NCBI RefSeq assembly: GCF_023515995.1
Contig: NZ_CP097320.1
Location: 496,001-560,000 of the forward strand
DNA length: 64,000 nucleotides
Source of the DNA: Candidatus Mycobacterium methanotrophicum
Lineage (GTDB): Bacteria > Actinomycetota > Actinomycetes > Mycobacteriales > Mycobacteriaceae
Reading direction: 5' to 3'
Shown here: positions 51,626-58,916 of the stretch, in pieces
Layout of the letters: the number at the start of each line of letters is the position of its first letter
How positions within the stretch are numbered: the stretch's first letter is position 1
Notes under the pieces: generated by a model
The model's database searches: none
What the model was told of the DNA's origin: nothing
What the model saw: only the letters and a program-made list of their open reading frames with translations
Program-made: the position numbers and the translations under genes

Positions 51626-52702
51626 ATGGGCGTTGATGCACCAGAACCCCTGTGGCTTGGGCAACGCGTGGTGGCAATCCTCGAAACCGGTCTGCGGACG
51701 GCCACCTACAAGCTCGCCACGCTGATGGCACTGATCGAACACTGCATCGAGAACATGCCCGAGCGAACCGACGATGTGCTGAGCGTGCCGATACCCGATC
51801 TGGCGCACCGGGTGCTGGAGATCTACTGGCAGCAGGTGCGCCCATTCGACGGGCATGACCTGCGCCAGTCCACGCAGCCGCGCGCACGAATCCTGATCGC
51901 CACGAATGCGTTACGTGAGGCCGCTGGCGGCACGCACACTGGTGCATCGCTAGACATCGCCAGGCTGCGCGCCAGTGTTGCATACCGAAACGCGATCAAC
52001 GAGATCACGCTGTGCCTGGCGCAGCAGCCGCTACATCGGCTGCAGAAACTGCCCGGCTCGTCGACGAGTGATCCGTTTCTGTACGACGACTCTTTTCTGC
52101 ACGACCAGGTTTCACGGTCGACACTGCGCGCACACGGCGACGCGATCGAACTGAAACCCGGCGTGGCGCATGGTCTTGCCCGGCTCGCGGGACTGCTGAA
52201 GCCGGCGTTGGAGATCATGTGGGTCGATGACGTGCGGCGAATGAACAAGTTCCTCTACGAGAAGGTTCCCGATGTCGCCGGCCACCTTTTTGGTCGTGAG
52301 CGCACGGCGCTGACTGCCGTTCGGGAGTCATTCAAGGAGGTGTTCGGACCGCACTGCTTCTATTGTGGCACGCATCTCCCCGTGAACAATCCGGTCGATC
52401 ACGTGCTGCCTTGGTCCCTGGTCGGCATCGACGGCCTAGCCAATCTGGTGCTGGCCTGTGCCCGCTGTAACGGTGACAAGAGTGGTGCGCTGCCGGCGGT
52501 GTCGATTGTCGACCGGGTGCTGGAGCGCGACCGAGACATACTGGAGCAGGTCGCATCCGAGATCCAGTGGCCGACGCAGCATGACCGGGTCGTGGCCGCG
52601 GCGCTCGGCATTTACCGCGTGCAGCCTGCAGGTGTGCCGACGTGGTCAGCGTACAGACAGACCGAGCGGCTGGACATCAGCTTCCCGCCGTCATGGACGT
52701 GA
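51626..52702 (+). CDS. HNH endonuclease domain protein
   Basis: Protein of 358 residues. The first 220 are helical and not recognised (LATLMALIEHCIEN, IPDLAHRVLEIYWQQVRPFDG). The HNH nuclease module is at 235-290: CFYCGTHLPVNNPVDHVLPWSLVGIDGLANLVLACARCNGDKSG, with C-x2-C / C-x2-C zinc ligands, the DHVLPWS histidine and the N residue. Such proteins occur as restriction-type or defence nucleases. The first amino acids follow a weak ribosome binding site (ATGAGCC context). It stands between the MazG-like gene and a gene remnant. Confidence 0.85.
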   Translation: MGVDAPEPLWLGQRVVAILETGLRTATYKLATLMALIEHCIENMPERTDDVLSVPIPDLAHRVLEIYWQQVRPFDGHDLRQSTQPRARILIATNALREAAGGTHTGASLDIARLRASVAYRNAINEITLCLAQQPLHRLQKLPGSSTSDPFLYDDSFLHDQVSRSTLRAHGDAIELKPGVAHGLARLAGLLKPALEIMWVDDVRRMNKFLYEKVPDVAGHLFGRERTALTAVRESFKEVFGPHCFYCGTHLPVNNPVDHVLPWSLVGIDGLANLVLACARCNGDKSGALPAVSIVDRVLERDRDILEQVASEIQWPTQHDRVVAAALGIYRVQPAGVPTWSAYRQTERLDISFPPSWT

Positions 52703-52725
52703 ATCGTGGTGAGCATGAACGCAGT

Positions 52726-53043
52726 TCAGCGCGAAATCAGCTCTAGAACTATCGGCCTAGTCGACCGGACGACGACGTCTGGGAACTGCGCCAGCAACGC
52801 GCACACAAAAGCCGAGCGCTTCACGTTCCGCTCGTGGAGCAACTCATGGTGAGTCAACTCGCCGTCCTGGCGCAGGTGCTCCCACACGGCAACGATCATC
52901 CATGCGGGCACAATCTGCGGGCCAGTCCCCCGACGATCCGAGCGCAAGATCTCAACCGAAACCCCAGACCGATCGATCGAGATAACTCGATTCGAACGTT
53001 TGTTGCTGAGTGTGCAGACACCAGCGACCGGTCCTCGACACCT
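52726..53043 (-). pseudogene. C-terminal remnant of an unidentified gene
   Basis: About 95 codons read coherently (RVISIDRSGVSVEILRSDRRG, IVPAWMIVAVWEHLRQDGELTHHELLHERNV, SAFVCALLAQFPDVVV), suggesting a beta-strand region followed by a winged helix. No start codon occurs in frame before a late TTG, and further upstream the frame is only the antisense of vapC. I take it as the end of a gene whose 5' part was removed, perhaps a partner of the HNH gene. Confidence 0.4.
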
Positions 53044-53062
53044 GCCGCCGAGTCGATGCCGA

Positions 53063-53497
53063 TCAGATCGCGATGAACCCGAGCCCTTCGGCGACCTTCT
53101 GTTGCGCCTCGTCGCGCGAGGCGAACGCCCGCGGCTCGCCGGGCTCCAACAACGGGGGGACAACCAGTGCGGCGACCGCCAGGTGCCAGGCGTCCATCGC
53201 GCGCAGCGCATGTCGGCGAACGAGTTCCAGGGCGTGCTGCTCGACCTGCTCCTGCGGCGCGCCGAGCACAATCACCGGGCCCGCAAGGTCGGCGTCCAGC
53301 AGTGCGAGCAAGCCCTTTTCGTCAGCGCGGCCTGCGCGCGCGGCACGAACCAGTGCGCCCGAAACCTCGATCCGTGTCCATGTCCCGGTGACGGTTGCAA
53401 TCGCCGGGTCGGCGAGCAGTGCGGCCGCCTGTTGGTGTCCGTCCTCATCGACAAGGTACGCGCGGGCGAGGACCGAGGAGTCCAGGTACGCGATCAC
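53063..53497 (-). CDS. vapC: VapC-type PIN ribonuclease toxin
   Basis: 144 residues. PIN acidic residues: IAYLDSSVLARAYL (first Asp), TRIEVSGALVRAARAG (Glu), LRAMDAWHLAVAAL (Asp) and an atypical end GEPRAFASRDEAQQKVAEGLGF, where FASRDEAQ supplies the last Asp. It overlaps the antitoxin gene by 4 bases. The module appears complete. Confidence 0.92.
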   Translation of the reverse strand: MIAYLDSSVLARAYLVDEDGHQQAAALLADPAIATVTGTWTRIEVSGALVRAARAGRADEKGLLALLDADLAGPVIVLGAPQEQVEQHALELVRRHALRAMDAWHLAVAALVVPPLLEPGEPRAFASRDEAQQKVAEGLGFIAI

Positions 53498-53790
53498 GGC
53501 CGCTCGCGCTCTCGCGCGAGCAACTGGTCGATTTGTGACCCCAGGCCGCGGGTCGACTCGATGATCCGCCGCCGTCGCGCTGAACTGGCCGGCCGAGCGT
53601 TCACCGTGCGCAGCATGCCCGCGGCGGCAGCCGCGGCGCGTACTTGCGAGCGCCGGTCCCCACTATCGGCATCGGCCGCCGCGTCAAGAATCTCGGTCGC
53701 GACCGCGTTGAGGCTGCGCCCCTCGCGCCTGGCGCGAGCGACCAACCGTCGGTGAAGCTCCTCGGGTACCCGGAGCAACAGCTGCTTCAT
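53494..53790 (-). CDS. vapB: FitA/VapB-type antitoxin
   Basis: 98 residues starting MKQLLLRVPEELHRRLVARARREGRSLNAVATEILDAA, the ribbon-helix-helix of an Arc/FitA-type antitoxin, then an alanine-rich linker and a C-terminal RRIIESTRGLGSQIDQLLARERE helix for toxin binding. A near-perfect 22-bp palindrome lies 12 bases upstream of the start. Confidence 0.88.
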   Translation of the reverse strand: MKQLLLRVPEELHRRLVARARREGRSLNAVATEILDAAADADSGDRRSQVRAAAAAAGMLRTVNARPASSARRRRIIESTRGLGSQIDQLLARERERP

Positions 53791-53801
53791 CCCGCGAATG
53801 C

Positions 53802-53823
53802 TATCAGAGCATATGCACTGATA
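53802..53823. promoter_or_regulatory. Palindromic operator between vapBC and the ATPase gene
   Basis: TATCAG, a 10-base centre AGCATATGCA and CTGATA form a 22-bp dyad with one mismatched pair. It is placed 12 bases before vapB and 80 bases before the divergent ATPase gene, so the VapBC complex could control both directions. Confidence 0.65.
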
Positions 53824-53903
53824 TCACCCGGCTGCCACCGTTGGAACCGACCGTAGATGCCGATCCTCAACACCTTGTCGCCCGGACGTTGTTCAATCGC
53901 GGC

Positions 53904-55954
53904 ATGGTAGACATGACGGAACCGCCGGAGAGCCCCGCGCCGGAGCACATCGATCAGGCCGAGAAGTCGGTGCAAGACGACATTCTGGAAATGCTCGACG
54001 CCGATGCCTTGGTGCACGCCGACGTCAAGGACGTGGTGCTCAATGCGCTCGCCGCGCTCGGACACCGCGACGACTCCGGGCAAGCGGACGCGGCTTCAGC
54101 TGTACCCGGCGCACGGATTGACCGTGGTCAGCGGACGCGACGGCTCCGGCAAATCGAGTTTCGCCGAAGCCCTGGAGCTGGTGTTGACCGGTACCAGCTA
54201 CCGCTGGCGTCGCAAGGAAACGCTGTGGAAGCAGTCGTGGCAGAACCTGCATCACCCCAGCCCCTGCGAAATCCGCGCCGAATTCACCAGAGAGGGCGGC
54301 GATCCCATCACCGTCGGCATGGACTGGGCCACGGGTGCGGAATTGCCGCAGCGTGCGGTGTGGACGCAGACGGCGCAGCAGAAAAAGGGTGGACGGCACC
54401 GAGGGGCTGGGCTGGTCGCGGCCGTTGGAGGTGTACCGACCGATGCTGTCCTACGACGAACTCGGCCGACCCTTCGACGGCGGCCCGGCCGCGCTGTATG
54501 ACGCGCTGGCCAAGTTGCTCGGGCTGGAAGTCCTCGCCGACGCCGAGAAGTGGCTTGCCGCCGAACTGAAGACGACCAAATCTGTACGCGACCGGGCCGA
54601 CGCTGAGCGCAAGGCACTGCGCGAGGTGCTCGCAAACGCCGCCGACGAGCGAGCGCAGCACGCGAGCCGCCTGCTCGCCAAGAAGGCTGCATCGCTTGAT
54701 GAACTTCTCGCGCTGGCGACCGGAGCCGACGACGCACAGCAACAGGTGGTACCCGCGCTCAAGGCCCTGGCCGCTTTGGAAAGCCCGTCGCTCGAGGATG
54801 TCTCGGCCGTCGCGACCCGATTGCGAACCGCGTCATCAGCTGCCGCGTCGGCTCCCGACGATGACCACGCGATGGCCGACCACCTGGAATCGGCCGTGGT
54901 CGAGGCATTGGGCGCCGCGGAGGCTTTGCGCGCGCAGGCCGCAGATGCGCTGTCACAACGGGAGAGCGCCTGGCCTCCGCTGGCTGCGCAACTGGCGGCC
55001 TGGGTTCCGGTCGAGCAGCAGGCGTGCGCCCTCGACGACACGGTCACGACATTGACCGCCGCCAAGAAGTGGATGACCGACAAAGTCGGGATGTTCCGCA
55101 ATCGGCGGCTCGAACCCATCGCCGCGCGAGCCCGCGCGATCTGGAGTCAGCTACGCCAAGGAAGCAACGTCGATTTGAGCGACATCACGTTAGCCGGAAC
55201 GGCCAACAGACGGCACGCCATATTGGATGGATCGGTCGACGGCGAACCGACCAAAGCGCTGCCGGTGATGAACCAGGGCGAACAGCACGCTCTGGCGCTG
55301 GCGCTGTTTCTGCCGCGCGCGACTGCACCGGGCAGCCCTTTCCGCTTCGTTGTCCTCGATGATCCCATCCAAGCGATGGACCCAAGCAAGATCGATGGGT
55401 TCGTCCACGCGCTCGGCGACATCGCCCGCACCCATCAGGTCATCGTGTTCTCTCACGACGACCGTCTGGCATCAGTGATCCGGGAGACCGGCTTCGACGC
55501 CAGGCTCATCGAAGTCGTGCGCGAGACGGCATCGCGAATATCTTTACCCGACAATATCAATCCGGCACTCCGTCAGGTCGACGATGTCTTTGCGCTGATC
55601 AACGACGACGGCTTGCCCGACGACATCAAACGACGTGCGGTGCCCCCGCTATTCCGAACGGCACTGGAATCAGCCGCCAGACAAGCGTATTTCACCAAAC
55701 AGGCGAAGGCTGGTGTCGCACGGGATGTCTCAGAGACAGCCTGGTCCACGGCCAAGAAGACCGGAGCGCGACTTGCATTGGTCGTGCATGGCAACTCTGC
55801 TGCGGATCTGACCGGCTGGCTGGACTCCAAGCAGGAACGGCGTCGTAGCCTGAAGATCGGCAACGCGGGCGCGCACGGCGCGGCCAGCCCGGTCGACATC
55901 GATGATGCCCGAGACCTTGAGCGGACGGTCAAGGAAGTGCTGGCGCTTGCATGA
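53904..55954 (+). pseudogene. SMC/RecF-like AAA ATPase with C-terminal HEPN-like region, broken in two places
   Basis: Three successive frames give one protein of about 680 residues. Frame 1: HIDQAEKSVQDDILEMLDADALVHADVKDVVLNALAALG. Frame 2: RTRLQLYPAHGLTVVSGRDGSGKSSFAEALELVLTG (Walker A) and SWQNLHHPSPCEIRAEF. Frame 3, after an A5 run at 54380: VDGTEGLGWSRPLEVYRPMLSYDELG, a coiled-coil middle, then LPVMNQGEQHALALALFLPRA (signature), FVVLDDPIQAMDPSK (Walker B) and VIVFSHDDRLASVI. The end (RSLKIGNAGAHG) resembles a HEPN N-x3-H motif. The second break is a single extra A; the first also involves missing sequence. The next gene overlaps its stop (ATGA). Confidence 0.75.
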
Positions 55955-56289
55955 ACGCCGCCGAGCTGCTGGCGGCAGCGCAGCGCATCCTCACTTACTC
56001 TGTCGCGGGCGGGCTTTCGCCGCGGCTTGCCGCTATCTTGGCCCGGCAGGCGCTCGAAGAGATCGTCGACGAGCGTTGCGCGGCCCTGAACGCCTCAGCG
56101 TCCTGTGCGTCCATGCGCAGCACGTTGATTGTGTTGCGCGCCCTGGCCGCCGGCGAGGCTGCCGACGACGCGGCGCTGGCCTGGAATCGGCTCAGCACCG
56201 CCTGCCATGTCCACGCCTACGAGATGCAGCCGTCGGCCGCTGAGGTCCAAATCATCTGCAGCATAGTCGCATCCGTGCTACCGGCGTGA
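55951..56289 (+). CDS. Small helical partner of the ATPase
   Basis: 112-residue all-helical protein (AAELLAAAQRILTYSVAGGLSPRLAAILARQALEEIVDER in two helices, then MRSTLIVLRALAAG, ALAWNRLSTACHVHAYEMQPS and a final hydrophobic helix). The pattern, with ARQALEEIVDER and a late ACHVHAYE, recalls HEPN-type four-helix proteins, but no clear R-x4-6-H motif can be claimed. It starts inside the ATPase stop codon (ATGA), so the two products are made together and probably interact. Confidence 0.55.
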   Translation: MNAAELLAAAQRILTYSVAGGLSPRLAAILARQALEEIVDERCAALNASASCASMRSTLIVLRALAAGEAADDAALAWNRLSTACHVHAYEMQPSAAEVQIICSIVASVLPA

Positions 56290-56952
56290 TCAGCGATACG
56301 TGGCAGATCGCCGGAAGAGCTCCGCGGGACGTCCCCGCGTCCCGGTGGTCATGGTCCCGGTCGCGACCAGCTGGGACTCCATCGCGCGGCGGAATGCGTC
56401 ACGCTGCAACGTCCCTTCCGCGACCGCTTCGTGGGCCAGGCGAAGTTCACGCAGCGTGAATTCCTCACCGAGCAACCAGTCGGGATCCGGCTTGTCGCGG
56501 TAATACGACCGAAGGTGATCGACCGCCCGGGCGATGATGTCGGCGTGGTCGTAGGGCAGGCGCCCGGGCGCCCGGACGGGCATCAGCCTGGTTCCCGCAG
56601 CCAGGCGCGAGCTCAGTCGATCGACCTGCACAACGTCGACGTGGGCGACGGAAAGCACCCAGCCGCGATCATCGCGGTGCGGGTCGTCGAACACATGCAG
56701 CTGGCGTGGGCGTAATCCGCGCACGTTGGCTTTGACTCGTAGCGAACGGTCAACGGCGTCGGCGAGCGTCTCACCTTCGTGCAGAAACGTCCCCGGCAGC
56801 GCCCAGCCCCTGCCGTTGGGCCGGCGCACCTGCAGGACCGCAAGCCCCAGATCGGGATCCAGAGTGAGCACCGCGGTGTCGACCGCGACCGACGGCCGCG
56901 GGTAGTCGGCCAGGCGGCGCCCGCTGGTGTCTCGGTGCGTTCGGTCGGTCAT
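56290..56952 (-). CDS. NrtR-like regulator: Nudix domain plus winged helix
   Basis: 220 residues. The N-terminal Nudix fold (VDTAVLTLDPDLGLAVLQVRR, GWALPGTFLHEGETLADAVDRSL) has a degenerate Nudix box, as usual in NrtR, which senses ADP-ribose rather than hydrolysing it. The C-terminal winged helix is FTLRELRLAHEAVAEGTLQRDAFRRAMESQLVATG followed by GRPAELFRR. NrtR proteins repress NAD biosynthesis or salvage genes. It is divergent from an ADP-ribosylglycohydrolase gene 66 bases away, a logical target because both deal with ADP-ribose. Confidence 0.88.
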   Translation of the reverse strand: MTDRTHRDTSGRRLADYPRPSVAVDTAVLTLDPDLGLAVLQVRRPNGRGWALPGTFLHEGETLADAVDRSLRVKANVRGLRPRQLHVFDDPHRDDRGWVLSVAHVDVVQVDRLSSRLAAGTRLMPVRAPGRLPYDHADIIARAVDHLRSYYRDKPDPDWLLGEEFTLRELRLAHEAVAEGTLQRDAFRRAMESQLVATGTMTTGTRGRPAELFRRSATYR

Positions 56953-57018
56953 GTCGGTGCCCTAGCGTACAGTGAAGGCAATTAGCTCACAAACGCGCAA
57001 ACGCTATTTGTCGAGGGG

Positions 57019-57321
57019 ATGGTAGCCATGACGTCACGAAACGACCGCGTCGAAGGGGTTCTGTTAGGCACTGCGGCAGGCGACGCACTCGGCGCGCCAT
57101 ACGAGTTCGGACAGCCCCGCGGTCCCGAGCTCGAGGTCACCATGGGCGGTGGCCGCGGCTGGGAGGCCGGGGAGTGGACCGACGACACCGCGATGGCGAT
57201 CGCGATCGCAGAAGTTGCCGCGACCGGGGGTCCCGGCGGACCCGCGTGGTTCACCGTTCTACACCAAGCGGCCTGGCACGGGAGAACTGATCCGGCGCGG
57301 CGCCCTGCGTTCGCTGACTGA
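57019..57321 (+). pseudogene. ADP-ribosylglycohydrolase, N-terminal fragment
   Basis: Starts DRVEGVLLGTAAGDALGAPYEFGQP and continues GEWTDDTAMAIAIAEVAATGG, the first metal-binding motif (W-T-D-D-T) of DraG/ARH-type enzymes that remove ADP-ribose from proteins. Complete enzymes have about 300 residues with two more aspartate motifs; here homology ends near residue 77 (about position 57250) and the frame runs into the following gene out of phase. The enzyme is therefore lost although its promoter region facing nrtR remains. Confidence 0.8.
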
Positions 57322-57763
57322 TTCCCGTGGACGCACCGCCTACGACATCCGCTGCGAAAGAGACCTCAAGGCGAACACCGTCAAAGGTGTTGCGGTACAG
57401 CAGCGCAAGTTCCTGGTTTTGCGTGAGCGCTATCTGAAACCACCGCCCTCACCGCTGGCGCCCGAGCAAATCCGTGCGCTGGACAAGCACCTTGGCGAGG
57501 TGATCGACAGCCGAATCCGTGGCGTGCTCTACGACGGCCGCGATCCCCGAAAGGTGTTGCGCTACCCGCCCGTCGAGATCATGCACGAGGTTCCGGACCA
57601 GCAGATCTGGTTCCCCGTGCCCGGCATGTACGGCGGCTTCCACATCACATTGCTGGAGGACATTCTCGATGTAAAGAGCTGGTGCCGGATCGTCGGCGGC
57701 TCCGGTCAGGCCCACCTCATCACCTCCGAAGGCGCAATCCTCGTCGACGAAGGATTCGTGTGA
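57240..57763 (+). pseudogene. Ankyrin-type protein, 5'-truncated
   Basis: In the frame after the ADP-ribosylglycohydrolase fragment, LRSLTDSRGRTAYDI is the end of an ankyrin repeat, followed by LAPEQIRALDKHLGEVIDSRIRG, LRYPPVEIMHEVPDQQIWFPVPGMYGGFHITLLED and WCRIVGGSGQAHLITSEGAILVDEGFV. The C-terminal 140 residues form a conserved-looking domain of unknown role. The original start is missing because the deletion that cut the previous gene also removed the ankyrin repeats. An ATG at 57149 in this frame belongs to the antisense-like part. Confidence 0.6.
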
Positions 57764-57792
57764 TCGGTTGGGCGCCGCAGCGCCTGCCCTAT

Positions 57793-58119
57793 TCATGCGA
57801 AGCCGAGGAAAACCACCAGACTGCGGGAGAGCGCGAGCATACCGGCATCCGAAACTTTGCCGATGCGCGCACCGAGCTTGGACCGCGCCATCGTCGTGAT
57901 CTTGTCGATCATGATGCTGCTCGGTGCATCCAGGCAGTTGCTGTCATCGGGATCCAGCGGAACCCGCAACAGCGGAATCTCGGTGGGATCGCTGGTCAAC
58001 GGGCAGACCGTAATCGAGGACGTCGCATCAAACCGATCGTCTTGGACAATCAGCACCGGGCGCGGTTTGCCGGCATAGTGCTTGCCGCCCGCGGCCGTCC
58101 AGAGCTCGCCCCGTCTCAC
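57793..58119 (-). CDS. mazF: MazF-type endoribonuclease toxin
   Basis: 108 residues with the PemK/MazF fold: MRRGELWTAAGGKHYAGKPRPVLIVQDDRFDATSSITVCPLT, containing the GxxRPVLI strand and the QDD loop, then PLLRVPLDPDDSNCLDAPSSIMIDKITTMARSKLGARIGKV. MazF cleaves mRNA or tRNA at short sequences. It overlaps the antitoxin gene by 4 bases. The module looks intact. Confidence 0.92.
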   Translation of the reverse strand: MRRGELWTAAGGKHYAGKPRPVLIVQDDRFDATSSITVCPLTSDPTEIPLLRVPLDPDDSNCLDAPSSIMIDKITTMARSKLGARIGKVSDAGMLALSRSLVVFLGFA

Positions 58120-58334
58120 TCCTCGTCGTCGCCGAACGACGAGATCGCATCGACAAAAGCCTGATCATCAGCTTCATGGGGACTGGCCGCCGCCAACGCT
58201 GACTGGCGATGAGCCTCAGCCGCGAATCCAGGCGCCCGGACATCGGGGACCCAGATCTGCACCGGCCGCAAGCCCTGTCGGCGCAAACGCTCCCGATGGG
58301 CGGCGACCCGGTGTCGAACTCTGCGTTCAGTCAT
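58116..58334 (-). CDS. mazE: MazE-type antitoxin
   Basis: 72 residues: RVRHRVAAHRERLRRQGLRPVQIWVPDVRAPGFAAEAHRQS, characteristic of one actinobacterial MazE family with an N-terminal DNA-binding part, and an acidic C-terminal tail (FVDAISSFGDDEE) that would occupy the toxin's RNA-binding groove. A perfect 14-bp palindrome lies 7 bases upstream of the start. Confidence 0.9.
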   Translation of the reverse strand: MTERRVRHRVAAHRERLRRQGLRPVQIWVPDVRAPGFAAEAHRQSALAAASPHEADDQAFVDAISSFGDDEE

Positions 58335-58341
58335 ACGGCGA

Positions 58342-58355
58342 TGTTACATGTAACA
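58342..58355. promoter_or_regulatory. Palindromic operator of mazEF
   Basis: TGTTACATGTAACA, a perfect dyad 7 bases before the mazE start codon. Probable autorepression site. Confidence 0.7.
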
Positions 58356-58381
58356 GGACCTAGTCGCTACAACAGCGACCG

Positions 58382-58520
58382 TTACGCCGACACGAACAAG
58401 GTATCCGGTGACCCGTCCCCGATGCCCTCCGGAGGGTGGCGGTCATAGAGGGCCATCATGTCCTCGGTCGTCAGCACCGACACATCCCAGCCATGCTCGA
58501 GCAACCAGTCCCCGACGTCA
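58382..58520 (-). pseudogene. SAM-dependent methyltransferase (leucine carboxyl methyltransferase type), C-terminal end
   Basis: The minus strand reads DVGDWLLEHGWDVSVLTTEDMMALYDRH and ends PDTLFVSA before a TAA, the usual end of the many mycobacterial putative S-adenosylmethionine-dependent methyltransferases of the Ppm family. The rest of the gene is missing; beyond 58520 another fragment starts on the plus strand (ending ELYLYGDKLFARDRIAELNASLYG at 58670) that I cannot identify. The stretch 58520-58900 carries no complete gene. Confidence 0.55.
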
Positions 58521-58916
58521 GTGCTGCCTCGAAGCACCACAGCTCCTCGAAGTCGAGGCTCCCGGCTCGCCGAGGTCCGGCCGACACCAGCAAGCGAGCT
58601 CTACCTCTACGGCGACAAGCTATTTGCTCGTGACCGGATTGCCGAATTGAACGCGTCACTATATGGATAACGTCAACACACCGTGGACGCCCCCCGGCGT
58701 CCCGGATCGCGGCGTCGATTCATCCGATCGATTGCGGACGTTTAGCACGTTCATTTTCCGGATGCGCCTTCTCCCCGCCGCATACCGCTCGGCAACACGC
58801 AGGAGCAGGATCCTCAACACGACGTGGAATCGGCGGCGCCTCCACCGGGGTTGACCGCAAACGCGGCACAGTTGTCCGTCCACCCGAATATGGTCACCGT
58901 TGAGGAGGATGATGCG

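Noticed and set aside
54040..54742. Minus-strand frames of 119-161 codons opposite the ATPase gene
   Set aside because: Shadows of the ATPase; the plus strand has Walker motifs in the same stretch.
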